Shown here: piece after piece, positions 37,201 through 40,059 of the stretch
How positions within the stretch are numbered: the stretch's first letter is position 1
Layout of the letters: each line of letters opens with the position of its first letter
Assembly (NCBI GenBank): GCA_964016885.1
Contig: OZ024743.1
Span: forward strand, 343,435,371 to 343,499,370
Source of the DNA: Eledone cirrhosa
Lineage: Eukaryota; Mollusca; Cephalopoda; Octopoda; Eledonidae
DNA: 64,000 bases
Direction: 5' to 3'
Program-made: the position numbers and the translations under genes
The notes under the pieces: model-generated
What the model was told of the DNA's origin: nothing
The model's database searches: none
What the model saw: the letters and a program-made list of their open reading frames with translations, nothing else

Positions 37201-37860
37201 TACTTAGAATAAAGTCTAATACGTAATAGTCAATCAAGTTCCCGTAACTTTTGCATCCAGCCGTTGGAGTGACACTCATCGTGGCTTTGTCACGATGGAC
37301 AGTCAAACGTCAAGAGTAATACTCCAACGACTGGCTGCATCCATTACTGTGTTTTTGTAAAAAAGTATTCTCGAAATTCCTACTCTCAGAATCGGCTATA
37401 TGAAGGGCCCAAGAGAAGACGGTTTAATTTAAGGCTCCAACAATCCTTACACCACCATACCATCTACAAGATAAGACGTATTAGATGCTATACATCGTTT
37501 GTTTGCCGATTCAAATATTCTATAAGATTCTACGTATTTTTCTAATACAGAAACAAGCTTGTAAGTATACTTACATGTAAAGTGAAAACAAAATATATTT
37601 ATACACCTCAAATACTAATGAAATAACATTCATATGCACTACAGTTATAAATCATCACTAAAATCAGTTTCTGGTTTTTGTTTGAAGTGACAGAAAAGTG
37701 TTATGAGAACAAACAATAAAAATGAGTAGACTCATTATTATTGTTGCCGAAACGCATAATAAAACTTACAATCTTTCACTTTATCACAAAGATGCTGTGA
37801 AGAATAGCTGTTAGAAGATGGTATCAAATGAAGAATAAGAAATAAAATAATCACATCCAT
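7064..37860 (-). CDS. NEMP1: Nuclear envelope integral membrane protein (NEMP/TMEM194), 8 exons
   Basis: Exons in transcription order are 37860-37770, 33778-33648, 29623-29422, 26129-26057, 24021-23928, 22283-21943, 12157-11996 and 7214-7064. All introns are GT-AG and all phases agree, giving 1245 nt, or 414 residues plus TAA. The predicted protein has a signal peptide (about residues 1-18), a luminal domain of about 120 residues with Cys at 27 and 31, five hydrophobic segments between about 143 and 295, and a nucleoplasmic tail. The tail motifs FLTEEEYITQGAVE, HLREYCHSPDC and SPKRF match the animal NEMP1 tail as I know it. The tail ends in an acidic, Ser-rich segment. Known family role: inner nuclear membrane protein that binds Ran and emerin and supports nuclear stiffness and germline function. 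The length is close to human NEMP1 (about 440). One gene serves for vertebrate NEMP1 and NEMP2; which is closer needs a tree. Confidence 0.93.
7880..8060 (+). repeat. LINE 3'-UTR tandem units
   Basis: Three to four diverged units of the type 'gcacccagtccactctgtaa..gtgctggtgccacaatgaaaa', followed by GGCATCCAGCCATAGAAACC. This is the same module found after the LINE reading frame at 43.7-44.5 kb. The frames across it are repeat artefacts. Confidence 0.65.
8840..9890 (+). pseudogene. LINE endonuclease domain, internally deleted
   Basis: At about 9047 an apurinic-type endonuclease start is seen (IGIWNITTLTGKEQELVEKA), followed by SGVAPEMTAQRGEGILTSP. A deletion then jumps to the domain end at about 9300-9420, with IDFVIVSDLF and TELPTDHHLVI; the TDHH holds the catalytic D-H pair of the EEP fold. 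After it comes the linker toward the RT (IESEW-like IETEWRLFRSVI). The frame is open at 9341-9793 and lost after. It is probably the 5' part of the same LINE family whose 3' part lies at 12372-13583. It sits in NEMP intron 7 on the antisense strand. Confidence 0.8.
9891..10545. other. NEMP intron 7, MITE and SINE remnants
   Basis: A degraded OR-SINE tail is seen at 10090-10210 (reverse), and a reversed T2-type MITE at about 10246-10486 that ends GGTATCTAAAAGGTTAA. No coding signal. Confidence 0.5.
10546..10803. mobile_element. MITE, family T2 (TTGATACCAAACTG ends)
   Basis: Starts TTGAACCTTTTGATACCAAA and ends AATGAAAGGGTTAA, 258 bp. The same start occurs at 59010. The flanking TTGA/TTAA suggests a TTAA target with one mutated copy. 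Confidence 0.6.
10804..11664. other. NEMP intron 7, AT-rich, no gene
   Basis: A TTAACCCTTTAGCATT end of MITE family T1 is at about 10820. Several 'aacaggtg' words recur between 11050 and 11400 at irregular spacing. I see no frame or fold that explains them. Confidence 0.4.
11665..11922. repeat. 129-bp direct tandem duplication, two near-identical units
   Basis: Units 11665-11793 and 11794-11922 each begin TTATATTAAGTGTTAATTTT and end GGCCAGATTGGGC. They read as identical by eye, so the duplication is recent. The unit resembles a diverged T1 MITE (AAGGCC..TCGAATTGATGAGATTTTGA). It ends about 70 bp from the NEMP exon 7 donor. Confidence 0.85.
11996..12157 (-). CDS. NEMP1: NEMP exon 7
   Basis: 162 nt. 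The acceptor TTTTTTTAG and donor AAAAG|GTCTGT are on the minus strand. It encodes YKFFPPQHRFLTEEEYITQG and the conserved HLREYCHSPDC..SPK block of the NEMP C-terminal tail. The first base completes Lys311 and the last two begin Arg365. Confidence 0.92.
12372..13583 (+). pseudogene. 5'-truncated LINE: RT second half, PHD-like finger, C-terminal domain
   Basis: Starts inside RT motif A (KAFDRVPRS). It runs through VHQGSVLSPLLF (motif B) and the catalytic YADDLVLIAES near 12631. At about residues 144-190 lies a Cys-rich finger, C-x2-C..KCTQC..WVHKRC..CSRC, like a PHD/RING-type zinc finger. The frame 12372-13211 ends in TGA where sister copies in this window have Trp (HGSETW). The same frame continues beyond with RRLERNEASILRWMC and GRGRPRKTW to about 13526. 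The 3' end is CCCACCCTTGCAAGCAGGG plus (ATG)n. Upstream of 12370 there is no LINE sequence, so it is a truncated insertion. Confidence 0.85.
13590..13854. other. NEMP intron 6 spacer with (CT)n and (CA)n
   Basis: A short (tc)n/(ca)n microsatellite sits near 13650-13690. Nothing coding. Confidence 0.4.
13855..14175 (+). pseudogene. Penelope-like element GIY-YIG endonuclease remnant
   Basis: The frame around 13855-13970 reads HFIVKHNFTCASENLI, then a Cys and REHYIGQTKNSLRQRM. This is the Cys-containing lead and the YIG half of the C-terminal GIY-YIG nuclease of Penelope-like retroelements. After a frameshift near 13998 a second stretch reads SEHITTCAS, then PNFRIFPIYKF and FIATYEHLLNA. Stops and frameshifts show that it is dead. 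No reverse transcriptase of this class was found nearby. Confidence 0.72.
14176..14833. other. NEMP intron 6, no gene seen
   Basis: At 14359-14520 two similar words (TTCCCCTGAATCTGGAAGTT and TTCCCCTAAATCTGAAATTT, about 95 bp apart) look like an old direct repeat. A C-run lies near 14585. No coding signal. Confidence 0.4.
14834..15030 (+). repeat. OR-type SINE, near full-length (family B)
   Basis: The head GGCGGTGGATTGGCAGTATT is followed by the B-box-like GAGTTCAAATCCCGC, the body CTTTGCCTTTCATCCTTACG, and the tail GGCCTTGTGCCAAAAGTAG with (ATT)n. Very similar to 59140-59332. Confidence 0.85.
15031..16369. other. NEMP intron 6, AT-rich, no gene seen
   Basis: Mostly AT-rich, with (TA)n at about 15206 and 15247. 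Possible old LINE upstream sequence from about 15400. No recognisable domain in any frame. Confidence 0.4.
16370..18260 (+). pseudogene. Old LINE reverse transcriptase, heavily mutated, split by a MITE
   Basis: Fragments in order: 16909-17101 (YKIKNLKISKNPGLDNIYSE, like the 'KSPGPDGI' region), 17170-17365 (PQAFKEVLIVDIA, NYHPISFISHIYKL), 17407-17697 (FTKAFDNVK in place of motif A, and CANDIAAVN in place of YADD), then to 18250 (LYGLECVNW, GRPPRQRRD, NRKLWKEI). The catalytic Y-A-D-D has become C-A-N-D and many stops are present. A 216-bp MITE interrupts it at 16562-16777. It resembles RTE/L1-like ORF2 ends, but the clade is uncertain. Confidence 0.78.
16562..16777 (-). mobile_element. TTAA MITE family T1, 216 bp, inside LINE remnant
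   Basis: Flanked by TTAA on both sides. Starts TTAACCCTTTAGTATTT and ends AATGCTAAAGAGTTAA. Same length (216 bp) as the opposite-orientation copy at 53383-53598. LINE-like sequence resumes on the far side. Confidence 0.82.
18261..20099. other. NEMP intron 6, repeats and spacer
   Basis: A reverse LINE/SINE tail ('atcatcatcatcgtcatttaacgtcc', CATGCTAGCATGG) is at 19518-19562. A tRNA-like SINE head piece with ATGTAGCTTAGTGGTTAATG is at about 19760-19830. A T/C-rich stretch covers 19850-20040. No gene seen. Confidence 0.5.
20100..20345 (+). repeat. LINE 3'-UTR fragment with internal units
   Basis: Repeats of the type 'aaaatacacccaatgcactctataaaatggttgg' and 'tacccagtacactctgtaaagc', then the 'agaaatcatggc' word. 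Diverged member of the module at 44.1-44.5 kb. Confidence 0.55.
20346..20872. other. NEMP intron 6 spacer
   Basis: Pyrimidine-rich. Two related stretches (near 20620-20690 and 20720-20800) share CACTCAGT..CTTTCAT, CAATACA and CCAGCTAT, so an old direct duplication of about 110 bp is likely. Confidence 0.45.
20932..21546. mobile_element. 615-bp insert inside a MITE, candidate solo LTR
   Basis: The insert is bounded by AAGGTTTT (20924-20931) and AAGGTGTT (21547-21554). A 5-bp duplication AAGGT or an imperfect 8-bp one both fit. It has a TATAAAA at 21258-21264, is less AT-rich to the right of it, and has no reading frame of note. A TATA-containing, non-coding, few-hundred-bp insert fits a solo LTR, but the ends do not show the usual TG..CA. 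A hAT-type element with 8-bp duplication is the alternative. Confidence 0.5.
21594..21780 (-). repeat. OR-type SINE with 17-bp target-site duplication
   Basis: A reverse copy of family B, inserted into the MITE. The target word CGTAAATTTGATATAAT stands at 21580-21596 and again at 21781-21797, a perfect duplication as expected of LINE-mediated retrotransposition. Confidence 0.92.
21943..22283 (-). CDS. NEMP1: NEMP exon 6 (largest; last three membrane segments)
   Basis: 341 nt, from acceptor CTATTTCAG to donor AA|GTAAGT. It encodes VVTAAFIISGLSGLLYTVHW, then EYWISLLVYLTVTGVLSFFL, RFGPVTDHRSKKILCWILQ and VSAAVIIAILVVHN. The [YF]-x-GP-x(3)-[EHR] link between membrane segments 4 and 5 is the most recognisable NEMP feature. 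The open frame continues upstream of the exon, but that part is intron. Confidence 0.93.
22663..22920. repeat. Direct tandem duplication, units of 124 and 134 bp
   Basis: Both units begin CATGTTTTATTATTATATTT and end GGTGTTAGGAAGGGCTT. Unit 1 is 22663-22786 and unit 2 is 22787-22920. They differ mainly by a small insertion near the middle (AATATTTTATTAC). The unit end is the start of the LINE 3'-UTR module that follows. Confidence 0.82.
22905..23375 (+). repeat. LINE 3'-UTR module, several diverged units
   Basis: Repeated words of the type 'gaaaggcatctaacagtagaaatcatgcc', 'gacaacctctctagtgctgg' and 'aaaatgcatccagtagattc', ending with CCTACCCTTGCTAGCAG and AGATGTTAAAT. Non-coding. Confidence 0.6.
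23928..24021 (-). CDS. NEMP1: NEMP exon 5 (membrane segment 2)
   Basis: 94 nt, acceptor TTTTGACAG and donor AAG|GTAAGA. It encodes NSSFHYLMGTLLGVIFSVMI then ILFLVSRMISK, matching the second NEMP membrane segment. Its first base completes Gln166. Confidence 0.92.
24490..24685 (-). mobile_element. T1 MITE, right TTAA mutated
   Basis: Starts TTAACTCTTTAGCATTTAAA and ends AATGCTAAAGAGTGAA, 196 bp. It is slightly shorter than the 216-bp copies because of an internal deletion after CAAACTGGCTG. Confidence 0.75.
24885..25409. mobile_element. hAT-type non-autonomous element, perfect 8-bp duplication
   Basis: The left end is CAGAGGTTTCCAAACTG and the right end, read on the minus strand, is CAAAACTTTC. 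Flanked by TATTAAAC at 24877-24884 and 25410-25417. The CAGNGGTTCTC-like end and 8-bp duplication are hAT hallmarks. 525 bp, no reading frame. Confidence 0.7.
25766..25890 (+). repeat. SINE family A, head half only
   Basis: AGCACATAGCCTAGTGGCTA, then TGAGTTTTGAATCTTG and the 'cttgagcaaggcaattcattt' body. The 3' tail is absent. Confidence 0.65.
26057..26129 (-). CDS. NEMP1: NEMP exon 4 (membrane segment 1)
   Basis: 73 nt, acceptor TTTTTTCATAG and donor CCA|GTATGT. It encodes IELWLVIIFCLGILLFLNAK, then NWS and a split Gln. Both flanking junctions restore the family's reading frame. Confidence 0.9.
26331..26418. mobile_element. Palindromic TA-flanked MITE, 88 bp
   Basis: Arms read TGGGTGTCCCAAAAATGTAT on the left and, on the other strand from the right, CAGGGTGCCCCCCAAAAATG followed by TATACA. 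The flanks are TA/TA. Fits a Tc1/mariner-type miniature element. Confidence 0.75.
26450..26950. other. Unidentified GC-richer block
   Basis: Clearly richer in GC than its surroundings (e.g. GGTCGGGTCGTCGGCGACTA near 26525; TATAGCTACTGTCGCTCAGA near 26840). It is probably a piece of a retroelement 5' region or UTR. The short open frame (26485-26670) shows no domain I recognise. Confidence 0.35.
27185..28160 (-). repeat. Three LINE 3' tails in series with tandem units
   Basis: Reverse tails with the ATCATC..TTTAACGTCC word start near 27186, 27449 and 27786. Each is followed by CTGGATGCCCTTCCTAA and by units of about 47 bp of the type 'cacgaccactttacagtgtgg..gggtgctttttgtc'. The last runs straight into the LINE frame at 28381-28600. 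The plus-strand frames over this stretch (GLGAFC-like repeats) are translations of the tandem units. Confidence 0.75.
28161..28620 (-). pseudogene. LINE C-terminus and 3' UTR start
   Basis: The minus-strand frame 28596-28381 reads MVEDSCIKRCRAF, YGRGRPRKALDEVIKADFAQ and LTKEMMQDEDPW. This is the terminal segment shared with the copies at 36.3, 42.3 and 43.9 kb. The 5' continuation is lost by about 28620. Confidence 0.75.
28621..29121. other. NEMP intron 3 spacer
   Basis: A further short LINE-tail word (AGATGCTAAATGATGATAATG) near 28690. Nothing coding. Confidence 0.4.
29122..29300. repeat. 33-bp minisatellite, about 5 units
   Basis: The unit is AAATTTAAGCCCAAATCACA plus CTTTATATATATT. Unit starts at 29175, 29208 and so on are exactly 33 bp apart, with a diverged unit at the left. 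Because 33 is a multiple of three, an apparent 11-residue repeat frame appears on the minus strand; it is not a gene. About 120 bp from NEMP exon 3. Confidence 0.9.
29422..29623 (-). CDS. NEMP1: NEMP exon 3 (luminal domain)
   Basis: 202 nt, acceptor TTTTTAG and donor AAAAG|GTATGT. It encodes LKLNINEDYTVTFGANAM, then the stretch ending in PFNSTCVAITTASNFSIQLR. The Asn-Ser-Thr-Cys near the end parallels the 'YSTKTCLKVEI' part of the NEMP luminal domain. N-x-S/T sites (NST, NFS) suit a luminal location. Confidence 0.9.
29654..30021 (-). repeat. SINE family A, full-length reverse copy
   Basis: The reverse complement has the GGCACATGGCTTAGTGGTTA head near 30018 and the CCCACCCTTGCAAGCAGGG tail near 29690. 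It contains one extra 3'-UTR-like unit (CACTTTACAGTGTGGGCTGG). Confidence 0.85.
30022..30455. other. NEMP intron 2, degraded SINE head
   Basis: At 30075-30340 there is another tRNA-like cephalopod repeat (TAGTTAAGAGGTTTGCTTC, GGGTTCAACCCCACTGC, a (CA)n run, 'gatcgataaaacaagtacc'). Similar pieces are at 22330-22440, 24110-24240 and 58385-58500. Non-coding. Confidence 0.5.
30456..30662. mobile_element. TTAA MITE, family T3 (TTAACTCTTAACATCC ends)
   Basis: 207 bp with inverted ends TTAACTCTTAACATCC and GGATGTTGAGAGTTAA. Its last TTAA is also the first of the next element. Confidence 0.8.
30659..30860. mobile_element. Second T3 MITE, inverted, abutting the first
   Basis: Begins TTAACTCTTAACACCCTGTA and contains AGTCTTTACTCTAATATGGA and ATATTTTCTGCTAAAGGTCA. 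The right end is decayed. The complete copy at 58768-58990 reads in the same direction. Confidence 0.72.
31035..31260 (-). repeat. LINE 3'-UTR tail, reverse
   Basis: ATCGTCTAACGTCC, CATGCTAGCATGGG, GGATGCCCTTCTTAATACCA, then two units with CACTTTACAGTGTGGGCTGG. Solo copy. Confidence 0.7.
31261..31818. other. NEMP intron 2 spacer
   Basis: A degraded reverse OR-SINE body at about 31650-31740. No gene seen. Confidence 0.4.
31819..33601 (+). mobile_element. Compact 1.78-kb TIR transposon of unclear superfamily
   Basis: Left end CACCATGTAACA (31819-31830). Right end on the minus strand CACTGTGTAACA (33601-33590). Homology continues inward as imperfect terminal inverted repeats: both contain T/A runs with GTTCC near position 30, a TCCCA block, AAAAAAA..CTATTA, and the shared 13-mer AGTTTGGGTTTGT at the inner end (31924-31936; complement 33495-33507). 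The left repeat is thus about 118 bp and the right about 107 bp. TTA flanks both ends (31816-31818 and 33602-33604). The CAC terminus with a 3-bp TTA duplication recalls the CACTA/CMC group, but the protein is not a CACTA transposase I recognise. One gene lies inside. The element sits in NEMP intron 2, antisense, 46 bp from the exon 2 donor boundary. Confidence 0.82.
32101..33321 (+). CDS. Transposon-encoded protein, RNase-H-fold-like, about 400 codons
   Basis: The frame is open from just after a TAA at 32098 to TGA at 33319-33321, with no internal stop. No ATG stands at its start: the first in-frame ATG is at 32209 (MGLTKSNVELF), so the true start could lie there or in an upstream exon joined at the acceptor-like TATGTTTCAG ending at 32040, although stops before 32100 weaken that. 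Visible features: WRLFIDSSTTCLKAVL near codon 100 (a beta-strand with Asp, as at the first catalytic Asp of RNase H folds), IIGTFKMVAFLLG then FQCFLCLWDSRA (a C-x2-C; the strand before it lacks an Asp), and EEQGERFHQDV near codon 350. I remember arthropod and cnidarian predicted proteins with HxKLGLMK, ENYQQLV and GERFHQD blocks, but no named function. Nucleic-acid processing is an inference. Confidence 0.8.
   Translation, partial: SIKLLKSGLKRFIDTGVPEKVPHFPNQKEVNDLVRDMGLTKSNVELFVSRMKQWNLVKEEVQVTSQRSRHEPFSGFYTLRDGLCFCHDGLGLFDVIGVSFVPKEWRLFIDSSTTCLKAVLLHNGNKFPTLPLAHSVCLKEDYYSVKVLLEALQYKQYNWEIIGTFKMVAFLLGRQGGFIKFQCFLCLWDSRATSDHYKRKNWEQRTEFVVGTWNVMWELLVDPRIVLMPPLHIKLGLMKQFVKALNQESAAFKYLLEFIPKLSEAKIKGEIFVGPQIKKVFESTEFSNKLNRIERTAWNCFKAVVKSFLSNYRAENYQQLVQDLIKAFGAMGCRMLLKLHMLDAHLEKFKDNMGAYSEEQGERFHQDVKEIEWRYQGHYNEKMMGDYICRLVWECDLDYNRKSSHF
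33648..33778 (-). CDS. NEMP1: NEMP exon 2 (luminal domain start)
   Basis: 131 nt, acceptor TTTTCTAG and donor GTT|GTAAGT. It encodes SVIDPTKPFISIQNVENLSQ, then EKTWIFCYPGEKRNIYKLWL. Joined directly to exon 1 it completes a Cys codon (T|GT) in frame. FCYPG parallels the FCYT of the vertebrate luminal domain. Confidence 0.88.
33985..34155 (-). repeat. SINE family A head half, reverse
   Basis: Plus-strand words TACTGGAGCAACATCAAATG, GAATTGAACCCACGA and AACTAGGCCATGCGCCTCC are the reverse of the head. No tail. Confidence 0.65.
34156..34985. other. NEMP intron 1, no gene seen
   Basis: AT-rich. At 34345-34580 a short frame is less biased but shows no domain. Sequence just before 34990 may be the start of the mariner remnant. 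Confidence 0.35.
34990..35720 (+). pseudogene. Mariner-type transposase remnant
   Basis: The frame 35408-35659 reads INKEHYLEVLKRFRRRM, FHQDIAPYRKSMLVTAWMAN and TYSPDLASCDFLL. These are the HQD-x-APxH and PDLAPxDF blocks of mariner transposases. The proximal part (34990-35400) is recognisable only in pieces with stops. The family differs from the copy at 61-62 kb. No inverted repeats were identified. Confidence 0.75.
35926..36030 (+). pseudogene. Fragment of the same LINE as 38.2-39.8 kb (C-terminal end)
   Basis: Reads HFFTLRVAEAWKKLSAL then AVRTLHPSKLPK, matching the end of the 524-codon frame (FFTLRVAEAWNKLPASV). Only about 100 bp remain. Confidence 0.7.
36040..36950 (-). pseudogene. LINE 3' end: C-terminal coding part plus 3'-UTR module
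   Basis: From right to left on the minus strand come GRLYDACIRTA.. near 36790, RLERNEACMLRWMCNSNV near 36700, MKDDSCIKK near 36540 and a 3' UTR. The UTR has 'gcaccta..taacccaatatacacc', two 47-bp type units and the tail word CCATGGAAGATGGCGGTTAA. Frameshifted. Confidence 0.75.
37250..37342. repeat. 93-bp imperfect inverted repeat (snap-back)
   Basis: The arm TTGCATCCAGCCGTTGGAGT (37251-37270) is matched on the other strand by GGATGCAGCCAGTCGTTGGA and GT (37321-37342). A second inner pairing exists (CATCGTGGCTTTGTCACGATG, 37280-37298). It could be a foldback element or a structured RNA; no A/B boxes were seen. Confidence 0.6.
37770..37860 (-). CDS. NEMP1: NEMP exon 1 (start codon and signal peptide)
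   Basis: 91 nt from the ATG at 37860 to donor T|GTAAGT. It encodes MDVIILFLILHLIPSSNS, a clear signal peptide, then QHLCDKVKD. This ATG is chosen because it gives a signal peptide and the phase needed for exon 2. Confidence 0.88.
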
Positions 37861-37938
37861 AATTCAAGATATAAAAAATTAATATTTTCAGTGGATAACA
37901 TTACAAAATATTCCCCGCCAACATCCAGGTAACTCACT

Positions 37939-37951
37939 CGCCGCCATATTG
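37939..37951 (-). promoter_or_regulatory. YY1-like motif upstream of NEMP
   Basis: Minus-strand CAATATGGCGGCG matches the YY1 consensus AANATGGCGGC. It lies about 80 bp upstream of the NEMP ATG on the same strand, where YY1 sites often mark the start region of housekeeping genes. Confidence 0.5.
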
Positions 37952-38179
37952 AACAATTTGAATTTTTAAAAAAGTTAAGGGAAATAACTCCCGTTAGCAA
38001 ACTGCATAAAATTATATATCTTTCTATTATCATCTTTATTAGATGGGTAACAATAGAGCTGATTGACCGGTTAGAGCAAATTAAATATTCAAAAAGCACT
38101 AGGATATATATAAAGAGTATTTTTTTTCTTTAATCAGACAGAATGAATATTTTTTATAATTGTTACTTCAACTAAATAC
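37952..38179. other. NEMP upstream flank
   Basis: AT-rich, no further motif recognised. Bounded by the LINE's (TTA)n tail. Confidence 0.4.
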
Positions 38180-39835
38180 TTAATAATAATAATAATAATG
38201 AAATTATTGTGTAAAGTGCTCAGGTGCGCTACAACTCGTCAAAGGTGTATGTATAGTACATAGAATAATACAAAAATGTCAGGGAAGTACATGTGTGTAT
38301 GTGTTAGCTGTAGTGTTAGCGGATCTCGGGAAGCATGGTGCCTTAAAGGATGCAGTGTCTCGACAGCCAACAACTGATGCAGGTAGTTTGTTCCATGCTT
38401 CAGCAACTCTGAGCGTGAAAAAATGTTTCCGAAAGTCATGGGAACTGTGGTGTTTTCTTACTTTGTGGGCATGTCCACGTGTGTTAGACACATGGAAATC
38501 AAAAAGGTACTCAGGGTTGTTGTTGGCAACATGGTTAACAATTTTGTGGGTGTTTACCAAGTCAGTTGCCAGGCGTCGGAGCTTCAATGTATCCATGCCC
38601 AGGGAAGCAAGGCGCTCAGAGTATGGTAGATGCCTGATGGAGGGTATTCGCTTGGTTGCACATCTCTGAACAGTTTCCAGGAGGTCAATGTTCTGAGCAA
38701 GATAGGGGTTCCAGACTGGTGATGCAAATTCTAAGTGTGCTCGCACCATAGCCATGAACAGCCTTAAATAGATATCTGGAGAGCGGCTGACAAAGGTCTT
38801 GCTGAGTGGTGCTAACACCCTCTTGACAATTTTAGAGACGTGCTTCGTCCAACGCAAATCGCTGCTGACCGTAATGCCCAGGTCATGTTCACAAGAAGAC
38901 TTCTTGATATTAGTGCTGTGGAGGGAGTATGTGGACGCTGGGTTTTTACTCCCAAAATGCATGGTGGTGCACTTGTCCACAGCTAGCTTGAGTTGCCAGT
39001 CTGAGATCCATTGTTGCATTGTATCCAGGTCAGACTGCAAGCAAGATCTATAGTGTTCAGGATCTGTCCTTTTTATCTCAAGGTACAGCTTGATGTCGTC
39101 TGCGTACTTTAGTACTGTGGCATTCTTTAAGTTGGCATCTATGTCATTAATATATGCCACAAACAAAAGGGGACCAAGAACAGATCCCTGTGGTACACCA
39201 GATGACATCTCATATGGTGAGGAATGCTGTCCCAGAACCGTGACTACCTCTCTTCGACTGAGAATGAAGGACTTGACACCCATTGCAGAGAGTTTTGCCA
39301 TAAGTCTTTTGTGTGGCACAGAATTGAAGGCTTTCGCAAAGTCAAGGTAAACAACATCCACCCATGAGCCGCCATCAGTGATCCGGGTGATGTCCTCAAG
39401 AAACTCTATAAGTTGATCACAGCAGCTGGAGTTGGGGATAAATCCAAATTGCGAGGGCCGGATAAGACTGTGAGAGCTCCAGAAGTTCCAAAGTGTTTCT
39501 CTGACACAGGATTCCATCAGTTTGGCGATGCAACTAGTAAGACTGACTGGACGATAGTTCACAGGTGATGTGCGGTCACCCTTTTTGAAAAGAGGAATGA
39601 CACTGGCAGTTTTCCACTGTTCTGGAGTAGCACTGTTGTTCAGACAGAATTGGAAGAAGCGTGATAACTGGTGCAGAAGGGAGTACCCACCATGTTTAAG
39701 AAGCAGGTACGTAACACCATCAAGACCAGGAGAGGCATGGTTGCGTTTATTTTTTAGGTGACGTCGCAGCATTGCAGGTGTAAATTCCATGGTTGTAATA
39801 GAGTCCGGTGTCATAGGTAGTGGAGATGGTACACT
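38180..39835 (-). mobile_element. 5'-truncated LINE (CR1/Jockey-like) with open RT
   Basis: The 3' end is an (ATT)n run at 38184-38202 preceded by a 3' UTR. The 5' end lies at about 39835, where OR-type SINE sequence abuts. No endonuclease domain is present. The reading frame is uninterrupted, so the insertion is probably recent. It stands about 320 bp upstream of the NEMP ATG in the same orientation. Confidence 0.85.
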
Positions 39836-39853
39836 CTGGCACAAGGCCAGCAA
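38279..39853 (-). CDS. LINE reverse transcriptase, 524 codons, open
   Basis: Complete palm: NHASPGLDGVTYLLLKHGG, WKTASVIPLFKKGD, NYRPVSLTSCIAKLMES, VVYLDFAKAFNSVPH (motif A Asp), SSGVPQGSVLGPLLF (motif B) and LKYADDIKLYLE (catalytic YADD near residue 249). The thumb and C-terminal domain follow (HLPYSERLASLGM; FFTLRVAEAWNKLPASVV). The first few residues (MLALCQS) come from adjoining SINE sequence, so no natural start is present and the protein is unlikely to be made as in the intact element. The family resembles CR1/Jockey-superfamily RTs common in molluscs. Confidence 0.9.
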   Translation of the reverse strand: MLALCQSVPSPLPMTPDSITTMEFTPAMLRRHLKNKRNHASPGLDGVTYLLLKHGGYSLLHQLSRFFQFCLNNSATPEQWKTASVIPLFKKGDRTSPVNYRPVSLTSCIAKLMESCVRETLWNFWSSHSLIRPSQFGFIPNSSCCDQLIEFLEDITRITDGGSWVDVVYLDFAKAFNSVPHKRLMAKLSAMGVKSFILSRREVVTVLGQHSSPYEMSSGVPQGSVLGPLLFVAYINDIDANLKNATVLKYADDIKLYLEIKRTDPEHYRSCLQSDLDTMQQWISDWQLKLAVDKCTTMHFGSKNPASTYSLHSTNIKKSSCEHDLGITVSSDLRWTKHVSKIVKRVLAPLSKTFVSRSPDIYLRLFMAMVRAHLEFASPVWNPYLAQNIDLLETVQRCATKRIPSIRHLPYSERLASLGMDTLKLRRLATDLVNTHKIVNHVANNNPEYLFDFHVSNTRGHAHKVRKHHSSHDFRKHFFTLRVAEAWNKLPASVVGCRDTASFKAPCFPRSANTTANTYTHVLP

Positions 39854-40055
39854 TTTGAAGTCGATTAAATCGACTCCAGTGCATTACTGGTACTTTATTA
39901 ACGACCCGGTAAAGATGAAAGGCAAAGCGGGATTTGAACTCTGATCGTAAATATATAATAATTGTTTCTACTTTTGGCACCAGGCCAGCAATTATCCCAG
40001 TGTATTACTGGTACTTTATTTTATCGACCCCGTAAGGATCAAAGGCAAAGTTATA
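39834..40055 (-). repeat. Two OR-type SINE tails, reverse
   Basis: GGCACAAGGCCAGCAATTTG at 39838 and GGCACCAGGCCAGCAATTAT at 39977 each start a reverse body with ATTACTGGTACTTTATT. Both lack the head. Confidence 0.75.
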
Positions 40056-40059
40056 ATAA

